A program made the position numbers and the translations under genes. Shown piece by piece: positions 1 to 7,438 of a stretch of DNA of 16,704 bases; position 1 is the first letter of the stretch, and every line of letters starts with the position of its first letter. The notes below the pieces were generated by a model. That model had not been told where the DNA came from and searched no databases. It worked only from the letters and a program-made list of their open reading frames with translations. Source of the DNA: an uncultured Eubacterium sp. (GTDB lineage: Bacteria > Bacillota > Clostridia > Lachnospirales > Lachnospiraceae); NCBI GenBank assembly GCA_934316845.1, contig CAKRDZ010000047.1:1-16704 (forward strand), in the 5' to 3' direction.

Positions 1-77
1 GACTCCGGTAATATCCAAGCAACAATCCAATGAATTTTTTTAGCCACAAATGTTACAAAAATGCTTGACCACAACAA
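1..77 (+). repeat. Left copy of a perfect 77-bp terminal inverted repeat
   Basis: Bases 1-77 are the exact reverse complement of 16628-16704; the copies diverge at base 78 and base 16627. The inner edge, read outward, begins TTGTTGTGGTCAAGC. No frame is open through all 77 bases in the inward direction: frame 1 stops at 31-33 and frame 2 at 41-43. This fits either the 3' end of an open reading frame plus the end of a mobile element, or non-coding element-end sequence. The family is not recognised. The exact length of 77 is also a common assembly k-mer size, so the true repeat probably continues outside the window. Confidence 0.9.
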
Positions 78-1738
78 TCAGCGAGAAAAATATTATCAAG
101 GCCAATAACTGGGATCTGGAATTTCGAACGGTGGTACAAAATATGGTAAACCGGGAACAGCATTTGAAGATGAGTTTTCGGATTATTGGGGCAGATGGTT
201 CGACAGTAAAATATTCAGAAGAGAAAAATTACACGATTCCTGCACTTGTGAACCGGTATGATCCGGAAGTTGCAAAAGAATCACTTTCTATCACGATTCC
301 GGATGTTTCCGGACTGGTTAGTGGCGATAAAATGGAGGGAAAAATTGTGGATGCGGATACGGGAGAAGTTTTGGCTACGGACAAAACGGCGGAGCAGGCT
401 TGGAGCATGGTCAATCTGCATTACAAATTGAAAGCGGAAGATGGCACGACAGAAGACATTCCGGAGGCGGAAACAACTACGGTTTATGTGCCGCAAAATA
501 CTACATATACGTTGAGAAAACCGCAGTTATCCGGGTACACCTATATAGAAAATAATTCAGATGGGGATAGAGTAAACGTCACAGAAGAAAGCGTGGACGT
601 TACGTATTATTATCAGGAAGAGACAGGTTCTGTTGAGACACCAAAACCGACGCCGACGGAAACGGACGCACCTATTGTGACACCGACGACAGTGCCAACG
701 ATAAAACCATCAAAGAAACCGGCAACAGCGACACCAAGTACGACACCTATTGCAAGGCCGACGGTAAAACCTACGACAGTACCAAGTACACCAACCGTGA
801 TGCCGGCGACAGAAAGACCTACATTGAGTCCGGCTGTGACGCCAGCCACAACAGTGTTACCATCGACTTCAACCCCTGCGGTGAATCCAACAAAAACACC
901 GGGTGAAATAGCAACGCCAACGACGCTGCCAACAGCCAAGCCGACACAAAAACCAGCGGCACCAACCCTGGTGCCGGCGACAGAAAGACCTACATTGAGT
1001 CCGGCTGTGACGCCAATTCCAACAGTTGCTCCGTCAACGGCGACTCCTACGCTGTCCCCGACAGCAACCCCGGTGGTAAATCCAGTAAAAACACCAAGTG
1101 TGACATTAGTACCAACAACGTTGCCGTCAGACTCGCCGACAAAACGACCGGTCACGCCAGACCCAACAGTTGCTCCGTCAACGGCAATGCCTACGCAGCA
1201 TCCATTGGAAACCCCATTCGCGACAGTTACACCACCCGTAGTGCCACCGGTGAAAACACCAGCGGTGACGACAACACCACCAATAGTAGCACCTCCTGTG
1301 GCAACACCGGCAGTGATACCAACCCAGATAGTGGCGCTACCGACAAAAACACCAATAATGACGGCAGCGCCAAATGAAAAATTTACAGCAACGCCAGTAG
1401 AAAAACAAAATATTTCTGCAAAAAGGAAAGACATTACTGCTGTAATAAAATTGAAAAGGAACAAAAAGATTTATCCTGCTGTAAAAAAGGCGGTTTGCAA
1501 GGTGGAAAAAAGAGCAAGGAAACAAGGCAGGAAGATTTGCGTTAAAATTATATATAAGACAGGAAAAAATCGGAAGTTGAAACTTGACAAAGCGACGATA
1601 CGGTTTCTTGTTAGGAAAAAGATAAAGGAAGTGCGATGGGTCAATGGGAAAAAGCGGATTACGCTTAATTTGAAAACGTTGAAAAAAGGAAGAAAAAAAT
1701 ATGTTTTCCATAAAGTCAATTACACTAACAGAAAATGA
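50..1738 (+). CDS. 5'-truncated Thr/Pro-rich surface protein with MucBP-like domain
   Basis: This appears to be the surviving C-terminal part of a secreted or surface adhesin-like protein. The ATG at 50 lies inside the terminal repeat, has no Shine-Dalgarno sequence, and follows an in-frame stop at 41-43. No signal peptide is visible, so the native N-terminus has probably been cut off by the repeat; the native sequence starts around base 78. In order: a beta-rich segment (residues about 15-120), a MucBP-like module (about 122-190, with NLHYKLKAEDG and ending in TYYYQEE), a long Thr/Pro linker (about 193-440) built from PT/TP repeats, and a very Lys/Arg-rich tail (about 450-562). No LPXTG motif or C-terminal membrane helix is seen, so attachment to the cell is unclear; charge-based wall binding is a guess. 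Expression is doubtful without an upstream start. Confidence 0.6.
   Translation: MLQKCLTTTISEKNIIKANNWDLEFRTVVQNMVNREQHLKMSFRIIGADGSTVKYSEEKNYTIPALVNRYDPEVAKESLSITIPDVSGLVSGDKMEGKIVDADTGEVLATDKTAEQAWSMVNLHYKLKAEDGTTEDIPEAETTTVYVPQNTTYTLRKPQLSGYTYIENNSDGDRVNVTEESVDVTYYYQEETGSVETPKPTPTETDAPIVTPTTVPTIKPSKKPATATPSTTPIARPTVKPTTVPSTPTVMPATERPTLSPAVTPATTVLPSTSTPAVNPTKTPGEIATPTTLPTAKPTQKPAAPTLVPATERPTLSPAVTPIPTVAPSTATPTLSPTATPVVNPVKTPSVTLVPTTLPSDSPTKRPVTPDPTVAPSTAMPTQHPLETPFATVTPPVVPPVKTPAVTTTPPIVAPPVATPAVIPTQIVALPTKTPIMTAAPNEKFTATPVEKQNISAKRKDITAVIKLKRNKKIYPAVKKAVCKVEKRARKQGRKICVKIIYKTGKNRKLKLDKATIRFLVRKKIKEVRWVNGKKRITLNLKTLKKGRKKYVFHKVNYTNRK
801..1015 (+). repeat. Duplicated 44-nt unit in the Thr/Pro linker
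   Basis: Bases 801-844 recur exactly at 972-1015, encoding PATERPTLSPAVTP-type sequence in the surface protein. A shorter related repeat (about 23 nt, containing CAGTTGCTCCGTCAACGG) occurs near 1019-1041 and 1163-1185. Such repeats allow the linker length to change by recombination or slippage. Confidence 0.85.
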
Positions 1739-2060
1739 CAAAATCATCTGCGGCTGGGGAAATTCCGGAAAACAAATCCAGCTTTTTTCTCAGTCACTCA
1801 TGGTTATTAATCTGATAAATGGGGAATGCTTGCAGCAGTTTTACCCCGTGCGTGTGCAGAGTTGTATGGATTTGTCTAAAGTGCGTATGGAGCCGGTTAC
1901 GATAACTGAACTGCCGCAAAATATTGTTCAAATTTCTATGTTAGGTACAACACAGAGATACGATGCTGGGGAAATTGATATTTTGTGCAAACCATGGAGT
2001 CAGGAGCCTCGTCGAAAAGGATGCGGCGATTGCAGCAGATGTAGGAAGTGTTGGACATAA
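1701..2060 (+). CDS. Small hypothetical protein overlapping the surface gene, possibly frameshifted
   Basis: Unrecognised 119-residue ORF. It begins 38 bp before the end of the preceding gene, in another frame, and its ATG has a plausible ribosome binding site (AAGGAAG, 8 nt spacing), so it could be translationally coupled. The first 90 residues look protein-like and beta-rich (SITLTENDKIICGWG to LGTTQRYDAGEI). The last 25 residues become Cys/Arg-rich (GCGDCSRCRKC) and look like an out-of-frame readout. The +1 frame from about 1945 to 2196 gives a better continuation ending in a membrane helix, so a frameshift near 1965-2000 is likely. No family is assigned; a spurious ORF is also possible. 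Confidence 0.35.
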   Translation: MFSIKSITLTENDKIICGWGNSGKQIQLFSQSLMVINLINGECLQQFYPVRVQSCMDLSKVRMEPVTITELPQNIVQISMLGTTQRYDAGEIDILCKPWSQEPRRKGCGDCSRCRKCWT

Positions 2061-2196
2061 GCAATATTTTACAATGATAACGAGATTTTGGCGAGATGTA
2101 TTTGTGCTATATTTGATGACACAGCCAGCTCTTATCCTTGTTTGTATTATTGTGGCGGTAGTAATTGTAATTGGAGTGGCGAAGAGTAAGAAGTAA
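1963..2196 (+). CDS. C-terminal membrane segment, likely frameshifted continuation of the preceding ORF
   Basis: Open in the +1 frame relative to the 1701 ORF, with no Shine-Dalgarno at the ATG at 1963 or at the internal ATG at 2074. It encodes a plausible soluble stretch (SLVEKDAAIAADVGSVGHKQ), then one strong transmembrane helix (PALILVCIIVAVVIVIGVA) and a basic KSKK end. It most likely formed one protein with the 1701 ORF before a frameshift. Read alone from 2074, it would be a roughly 40-residue single-pass peptide, resembling type I toxins in size and shape only. Confidence 0.3.
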   Translation: MLGKLIFCANHGVRSLVEKDAAIAADVGSVGHKQYFTMITRFWRDVFVLYLMTQPALILVCIIVAVVIVIGVAKSKK

Positions 2197-2219
2197 GCAC
2201 GCGGAAATAATGCTTTTTT
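2195..2219 (+). terminator. Weak possible terminator
   Basis: A 5-bp stem (AAGCA/TGCTT) with an 11-nt loop runs into six T residues at 2214-2219, just after the stop at 2196. The stem is short, so this is only a weak candidate. Confidence 0.25.
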
Positions 2220-2230
2220 CAAGCACGCTT

Positions 2231-2278
2231 TTATGGTATTATGGTTTTAGGTAGTTTCATGAAACCATAGTACCATAA
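2231..2278 (+). promoter_or_regulatory. Long inverted repeat upstream of the helicase gene
   Basis: The arms 2231-2247 (TTATGGTATTATGGTTT) and 2262-2278 pair over 17 bp with one mismatch around a 14-nt loop. A smaller palindrome, TTTCATGAAA (2255-2264), overlaps the loop and the right arm. The structure ends 20 nt before the helicase ATG and is not followed by a T tract, so an operator or a 5'-leader stem-loop fits better than a terminator. No regulator gene is adjacent. Confidence 0.6.
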
Positions 2279-2298
2279 TTAAATTGGGAGAAAAAATA

Positions 2299-5265
2299 AT
2301 GAACACAAACATAATAGAATTGAAAAAGGGATTAAATACAGCTTTTATTGATGCGATGCAAAATTCTAATTTAGCATACCGTCCTCAGTTTGTCTACAAT
2401 GACAATCAAAAGGGACAGAAGGTGTTTTCTGCAATTGAGGATGAGTTACGTCATTGCGATGAATTTGCTATTAGTGTAGCGTTTATTACAAGAGGCGGTA
2501 TTACGCCGCTTTTGCAGACTTTGAAGGAATTGGAACATAAGGGGGTAAAAGGACGCATTTTGACGACGGATTATTTGTGCTTTAGTGATCCGTCAGCGTT
2601 GGATACATTGGCAAGTCTTTCTAATGTGCAGCTTCGTATGTATCAAACAGAGCGTGCAGGAAGTGGGTTTCATACCAAGGGATATATCTTTCAAAAAGAG
2701 GAAGAATATCATTTTATTATAGGAAGTTCAAATCTGACACAAGATGCTTTGACAAAAAATATGGAGTGGAATACAAAGATGGTTTCCACCAGTCAGGGTG
2801 AAATGATACAAGATATTGTGACGGAATTTGAGCGGATATGGAATACAGAGGAGTATACAAAGGAATACGATGAATTTATTGAAGAATACCGCAAGAGATT
2901 CGAAGAGAAAAAATTGTTCGAAAAGATGGTTTCCGAGCAAAAGAAAATTGCTAAAAGGGAACTGGTTCCTTCCATCGAAGCATATTCTTTAAAACCAAAT
3001 TCAATGCAGCGGGCATTTATTTATGAATTGTTAAAACTTATAAAACAGGGAAATGACAGGGCACTTTTGATCTCTGCCACCGGAACCGGAAAAACCTATG
3101 CTTCTGCATTTGCGATGCGAGAACTTGGCTTTAAAAGAGTTTTATTTTTAGTACATAGAAATCAAATTGCAAAGCAGGCAAAGACGTCTTTTGAAAAGGT
3201 ATTTGGAAGCAAAATACGGGCGGGAATTGTTTCCGGAAATCAGCATGATTATGACGTGGATTTTGTATTTGCTACGGTTCAGACGTTGAGCAAAATGGAA
3301 AATTTACAAAGGTTTTCCAAGGATTATTTTGAGGCATGTATTTATGATGAAGCACATCATACAAGTGCGGAGAGTTTTAAGCGGGTGATGGACTATTTTA
3401 CCCCGAAATTTACATTGGGAATGACTGCGACGCCGGATAAGCGGGATGATAATGTAGAAGGAAGAAATATTTATGAAATATTTAATCATAACATAGCTTA
3501 CGAAATTCGTTTGCAGCAAGCGATGGAGGAGGATTTGCTTTGTCCGTTTCATTATTTTGGAATTACCGATCTTCATATGATTTCGGATGAGGGGAAAACC
3601 AAGGAAGAACAGTTGGAAAACTTCCGATATCTTACAAGCGATGAGCGTGTTAAGTATGTTATGGATCAGGCAAAATATTTTGGATATTCCGGAGAACGTG
3701 TGAAAGGATTGATCTTTTGCAGCCGTATTGAAGAGGCAAGGGAACTGTCCCGCAAATTTAATGAACATGGCTGGAGAACGATGGCATTAAGCGGGGCGGA
3801 TTCCGAAGAGGAGAGAGCACGTGCGATTGAACGCTTGACGATGGATGTGCAGTCGGAAGACGATGACTACCTTGATTATTTGATTACCGTTGATATTTTT
3901 TCGGAAGGAACCGATATTGTTGAAGTAAATCAAGTAATTATGCTTCGCCCAACTCAATCGCCGATCGTATTCATTCAGCAGTTGGGGCGTGGTCTCCGAA
4001 AAGCAGAGGGGAAGGAATATGTTGTAATTCTCGATTTTATTGGAAATTATAAAAATAATTTCATGATTCCAATTGCACTATCCGGAGACAGAAGCTACAA
4101 TAAAGATAATATCCGAAGATATTTGAGGGAAGGCGGCCGCGTTATTCCCGGTGCAAGTACGATTCATTTTGATGAAATCAGCAGAAAGAAAATATATGAA
4201 TCCATCGATGGCTTAAGGACGACAAAGAAAATGTTGTCTGCAAAATATTTTGAGGTAAAAGACCGACTTGGAAAAATTCCAAGTATAGTCGATTTTTATA
4301 CGCAGGGGGAAGTCGATCCGTTACTTTTGATTCAATACGCAGGAAATTATTATCATTTTTTGAAAATGATTGATAAGGAGTATAGCGGAGAAATGACGGA
4401 CAGGGAAGAAGCCTGCCTGGAATTTGTATCCCAGAATCTGGCAAATGGAAAACGTATTTATGAACTTATTATGCTGCAGCAATTATTACAAGAGGGAAGA
4501 TTTAATAAGAAACAGATGGAGATAAAATTACGGCAGGATTATAATATGGAAATGTCTGAAAAATCGTTTGAGTCTGCTGTTCATGTTCTCGAAGGAGAAT
4601 TTATTAATACGCAGTCTGAACGAAAAAAATACAGTCAATTAGATATACTGACAGAAGAAAAAGATCAATTTATTTCTCGGACATTTTTATATTATGTGAG
4701 AATTCGGGGATCCGAATTTATCCGGCAAATGAAAGACATAGTAGAACTTGGAATTCGAAGATATAGTGAAGTATACCAAAAAGAGATGGATGATCTTGGA
4801 CTGTCATTGTATCAAAAATATTCACGTAAGGACATATGCCGTTTGTTGAATTGGGAAAAGGATGAAAGTTCGACTGTTTATGGTTATAAGATTAAATATG
4901 ATACATGTCCGATTTTTGTGACGTATCACAAAAAAGAGGATATTGCAAAGAGCACAATGTATGAAGATGCATTTGTAAATAATCAGATTTTTAGCTGGAT
5001 GACTCGGAGTCGTGTGTCATTGGATAGTGTAGAATCACAAAAGTTGATTCATGCTGAGGAAAGTGGTTTGAAAGTTCTTTTGTTCATCAAGAAAAGCGAT
5101 GGAGAAGGAATGGATTTCTATTACATGGGACAAGTGATGCCGGCTGCTTGGGAGCAGACCCGGATTCAGGATGACAAAGGAAGATTTCTTCCCATTATGA
5201 ATTTTCAACTTCAAATGTGTCATCCGGTGAGAGAAGATATTTATCAGTATTTTGTTAATGAATAG
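2299..5265 (+). CDS. PLD-like / SF2 DEAH helicase / DUF3427 protein
   Basis: Large cytoplasmic nucleic-acid-acting ATPase (988 residues). The N-terminus carries a phospholipase-D-like fold: H125-T-K127 and the typical GSSNLT at 142-147 are visible, but the HKD aspartate is not, so nuclease activity is uncertain. The SF2 helicase core follows: Walker A ATGTGKT at 260-266, DEAH at 350-353, TATP at 376-379, and motif VI QQLGRGLRK at 560-568. The long C-terminal half (about 600-985) resembles DUF3427, including a region with YGYKIKYDTCPIFVTYHK. The ATG at 2299 is chosen because GGGAG lies 8 nt upstream; a TTG at 2284 is the only other start. The NUDIX gene follows after 10 bp, so the two form an operon. 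Stand-alone proteins of this architecture occur in repair and defence contexts; the substrate is not known here. Confidence 0.9.
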   Translation: MNTNIIELKKGLNTAFIDAMQNSNLAYRPQFVYNDNQKGQKVFSAIEDELRHCDEFAISVAFITRGGITPLLQTLKELEHKGVKGRILTTDYLCFSDPSALDTLASLSNVQLRMYQTERAGSGFHTKGYIFQKEEEYHFIIGSSNLTQDALTKNMEWNTKMVSTSQGEMIQDIVTEFERIWNTEEYTKEYDEFIEEYRKRFEEKKLFEKMVSEQKKIAKRELVPSIEAYSLKPNSMQRAFIYELLKLIKQGNDRALLISATGTGKTYASAFAMRELGFKRVLFLVHRNQIAKQAKTSFEKVFGSKIRAGIVSGNQHDYDVDFVFATVQTLSKMENLQRFSKDYFEACIYDEAHHTSAESFKRVMDYFTPKFTLGMTATPDKRDDNVEGRNIYEIFNHNIAYEIRLQQAMEEDLLCPFHYFGITDLHMISDEGKTKEEQLENFRYLTSDERVKYVMDQAKYFGYSGERVKGLIFCSRIEEARELSRKFNEHGWRTMALSGADSEEERARAIERLTMDVQSEDDDYLDYLITVDIFSEGTDIVEVNQVIMLRPTQSPIVFIQQLGRGLRKAEGKEYVVILDFIGNYKNNFMIPIALSGDRSYNKDNIRRYLREGGRVIPGASTIHFDEISRKKIYESIDGLRTTKKMLSAKYFEVKDRLGKIPSIVDFYTQGEVDPLLLIQYAGNYYHFLKMIDKEYSGEMTDREEACLEFVSQNLANGKRIYELIMLQQLLQEGRFNKKQMEIKLRQDYNMEMSEKSFESAVHVLEGEFINTQSERKKYSQLDILTEEKDQFISRTFLYYVRIRGSEFIRQMKDIVELGIRRYSEVYQKEMDDLGLSLYQKYSRKDICRLLNWEKDESSTVYGYKIKYDTCPIFVTYHKKEDIAKSTMYEDAFVNNQIFSWMTRSRVSLDSVESQKLIHAEESGLKVLLFIKKSDGEGMDFYYMGQVMPAAWEQTRIQDDKGRFLPIMNFQLQMCHPVREDIYQYFVNE

Positions 5266-5275
5266 AGGTATAAAC

Positions 5276-5671
5276 ATGAAGACAATATGTGTAGTGGCGG
5301 CAGTTATAAAAGCGGTCAATGAACAAGGAAAAGAAATAATATTAGCGACACAAAGAGGTTATGGAGAATTCAAAGGTGGCTGGGAGTTCCCTGGTGGAAA
5401 GCTGGAAGAAGGTGAAACTCCCCAAGAGGCATTAATTCGGGAAATAAAAGAGGAATTAGATGCAGATATCTTCGTGGGTGATTTAATTGATATCGTCGAA
5501 TATGATTATCCGACATTTCATTTATCCATGAAATGTTTTTGGTGTGAATTGCAGTCAGAACATCTGGTATTAAATGAGCATGAGGATGCCAAGTGGCTTT
5601 CAAAAGATCAGCTTGGCACAGTATCCTGGCTGCCCGCAGATGTTACTTTAGTACAAAAAATAGCAAAGTAA
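5276..5671 (+). CDS. MutT-like NUDIX (deoxy)nucleoside triphosphate pyrophosphohydrolase
   Basis: A 131-residue soluble enzyme of the MutT type, expected to hydrolyse a (deoxy)nucleoside triphosphate to the monophosphate and pyrophosphate. The NUDIX box GGKLEEGETPQEALIREIKE continues into EL with Gx5E and REIKEE in place; the usual Gly near the end of the box is Asp, as in some MutT-like relatives. The start at 5276 is preferred because AGAGGT lies 6 nt upstream, giving a natural MKTICVVAAVIKA N-terminus. An in-frame ATG at 5252 would overlap the helicase end. Only 10 bp separate it from the helicase stop, implying co-transcription and possibly a shared task, such as nucleotide-pool cleaning or removal of a nucleotide signal. 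The helicase link is inferred from position only. Confidence 0.9.
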   Translation: MKTICVVAAVIKAVNEQGKEIILATQRGYGEFKGGWEFPGGKLEEGETPQEALIREIKEELDADIFVGDLIDIVEYDYPTFHLSMKCFWCELQSEHLVLNEHEDAKWLSKDQLGTVSWLPADVTLVQKIAK

Positions 5672-5676
5672 AAATA

Positions 5677-7266
5677 CTATTTTGAAGTATCACTCACCTT
5701 CCTAAATTTCGTTTGCCGGATGATATTCCGCATATTGGAATTTGAGATGAATTCAAAATCCGTGCGAAAGCCGAAGGCACAATGCAGGGCATCCGTCAGG
5801 TCAGTGCGGTTGTAGGCAGGGATGTAGCCGCTTTCTTTGGATAGATGCGTCATTTTCATATCGCTTAGTGCGGCTGTGATCTGGCTGCCGCTAAATTTGC
5901 CATCCAGTTTTTGTACTAACAGATGTTTCATCAGCAGACTGATAAAACCCACTAAGAAATGCGCTTTTATACGGGAATCTCTTGGAATATATACATCCTT
6001 TGTTTCAAATTCAGATTTCATAATGCGGAACATTTCGCCAATGTCCCAGCGGTGCTTGTTAAAGTTTATTATGTCACTGGAAGAATTTTCCGGATTTGTG
6101 GTAACAGCATAAAACCCATCAAAAGGGGGTGCGGACAGGGAAGATTCCAGCTGGTGGCTGTGTGTTTTCTGCTGGAAGGCACGGTATTTTGGAGAATAAG
6201 TGACAATGACGGTTTCTGCTGTGTTTTCGGTTATATGTGGCAGTGTTTTGTAATAGATGGCATCAAATGTTTCCGGATCTGTTTCGTCGAGGGAGCGAAG
6301 GTCAATTTTTTGATCGGAGCCGGGAATTTGAAATTGTGTCGGGTCCAGTATCAGATCCTGCTGCTCCTTGTTTAATTCTTTTAAAGGCAATGGGATTGCA
6401 TAAGAGTGCCTTTGGTGAGTATTATAAAAAGGGTTATTTTTATCGCCGAGACCTCTGTCTGTGCAAAAGAGAAAGGTACCGCAGTTAAAATCGCGTAAAA
6501 CTTTTTCCTCCAGAGGGGTGAGGGAAACCGGATCTTTCCGGTTTGTTTGAAAAAGATCAAAGGCAAGCGGAATCCCGTCTGCATCCATAAATATGCCCAT
6601 TGTGACAAAGGGATCCGGGTGGCTGCGTTTGTTTTTTTCTTCTGTTTCAAAACAGAAATCCACACAGTCATAGTATAAGATGCGTGCATTTCGCGGATAA
6701 ACAAAGGTGGAATTACGGTAGAGTGCTTCCTGGATATAATCGGATTCTTCTGCCAGCACAGTGAGAGCAGGATATACATTATGTGGAGCGTATTTGGATG
6801 ATTCCAGAAGAGACTGGCAGTAAGAGAAGCTGCTCATTTTGCCGGAGGGGGAGAGGGTTCTTGCGTAGATCAGATTGGTCAGAATGGCAAAAAGGTCATA
6901 CGTGATCCGGCGGCGGTTTCGGATGTTTCTGCATATGGCATCAAGCCGTAATTCGTGGCATAAATGCTGTAAAAAAAGATATCCTGCGTTAAAGGTTCTT
7001 ATTTCGTTAAGAGGAATGTGTGAAGTTTGGGAAAAATCGATGGAAATTTTGTGCTTTTGCTGATTGAAAAGTGCGGTTTCTTTTGCCGCCTCTTCTTTTG
7101 CCCATGCCATCATTTTCTCGTGGTCGCCAGAGAAATCTGCCAAGAGATCATTGTATTTTCCGAGTTTTTTATAAATGCGGGAAGAAGTTTTTCCGTCCGG
7201 TTTACAGTAAGACTGTGTGATATAAACATTTTTATTGCTGCTGCTCCCCGTGATGCTGATATACAT
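5677..7266 (-). CDS. IS1634-like (IS4-group) DDE transposase
   Basis: A 529-residue transposase on the minus strand with a ribosome binding site (AAGGGGG, about 7 nt before the ATG). The DDE triad is visible: D200 in YYDCVDF, D270 in FCTDRGLGD, and E411 in the signature GEMFRIMKSEFE, followed by the hydrophobic FLVGFISLLMKHLL helix of this family. At 529 residues it is somewhat shorter than the roughly 560-600 I expect; the segment after D200 (FETEEKNKRSHPDP) looks shortened. The stop lies only 5 bp from the convergent NUDIX stop, so there is almost no space for a terminal inverted repeat on that side, and I found no matching pair on the two flanks. The element may be decayed, or its ends may overlap coding sequence. 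Confidence 0.88.
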   Translation of the reverse strand: MYISITGSSSNKNVYITQSYCKPDGKTSSRIYKKLGKYNDLLADFSGDHEKMMAWAKEEAAKETALFNQQKHKISIDFSQTSHIPLNEIRTFNAGYLFLQHLCHELRLDAICRNIRNRRRITYDLFAILTNLIYARTLSPSGKMSSFSYCQSLLESSKYAPHNVYPALTVLAEESDYIQEALYRNSTFVYPRNARILYYDCVDFCFETEEKNKRSHPDPFVTMGIFMDADGIPLAFDLFQTNRKDPVSLTPLEEKVLRDFNCGTFLFCTDRGLGDKNNPFYNTHQRHSYAIPLPLKELNKEQQDLILDPTQFQIPGSDQKIDLRSLDETDPETFDAIYYKTLPHITENTAETVIVTYSPKYRAFQQKTHSHQLESSLSAPPFDGFYAVTTNPENSSSDIINFNKHRWDIGEMFRIMKSEFETKDVYIPRDSRIKAHFLVGFISLLMKHLLVQKLDGKFSGSQITAALSDMKMTHLSKESGYIPAYNRTDLTDALHCAFGFRTDFEFISNSNMRNIIRQTKFRKVSDTSK

Positions 7267-7381
7267 AGCATTGCCCCCTTAGTATTGTTTGATTACGTTA
7301 ATAAAATGTGTATTTCCTTTTATTATAGCGCAATATATATGAAAAATCACGTAAAAAATAAAAATCTGGAAAAACTTAGCA

Positions 7382-7410
7382 TTGCATAAACCGCATATCC
7401 CAAGTATAAT
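7382..7410 (+). promoter_or_regulatory. Putative sigma-A promoter for the methyltransferase-CAP1 unit
   Basis: A perfect -10 box TATAAT (7405-7410) sits 17 nt downstream of a weak -35 TTGCAT (7382-7387), about 28 bp before the methyltransferase start. It lies in the intergenic region shared with the divergent transposase gene. Confidence 0.55.
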
Positions 7411-7438
7411 ATTACTTAGATAAGAGGTGGACAAGTTG

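Noticed and set aside
613..1464. 283-residue minus-strand ORF rich in Val and Gly
   Set aside because: It is antisense to the Thr/Pro linker. Threonine and proline codons rarely read as stops on the other strand, so a long open frame is expected by chance, and the product is low complexity.
2074..2196. Type I toxin-like small membrane peptide
   Set aside because: It has the right size and a single helix with a basic end, but no ribosome binding site and no sign of an antisense RNA. A frameshifted tail of the upstream ORF explains it better.
7427..7438. Upstream alternative starts (GTG 7427, TTG 2284, TTG 8230, ATG 10507, ATG 12492, ATG 13190)
   Set aside because: Each either overlaps the ribosome binding site of the next in-frame start, adds an untypical leader or overlaps the previous gene, while the chosen starts have well-spaced Shine-Dalgarno sequences.
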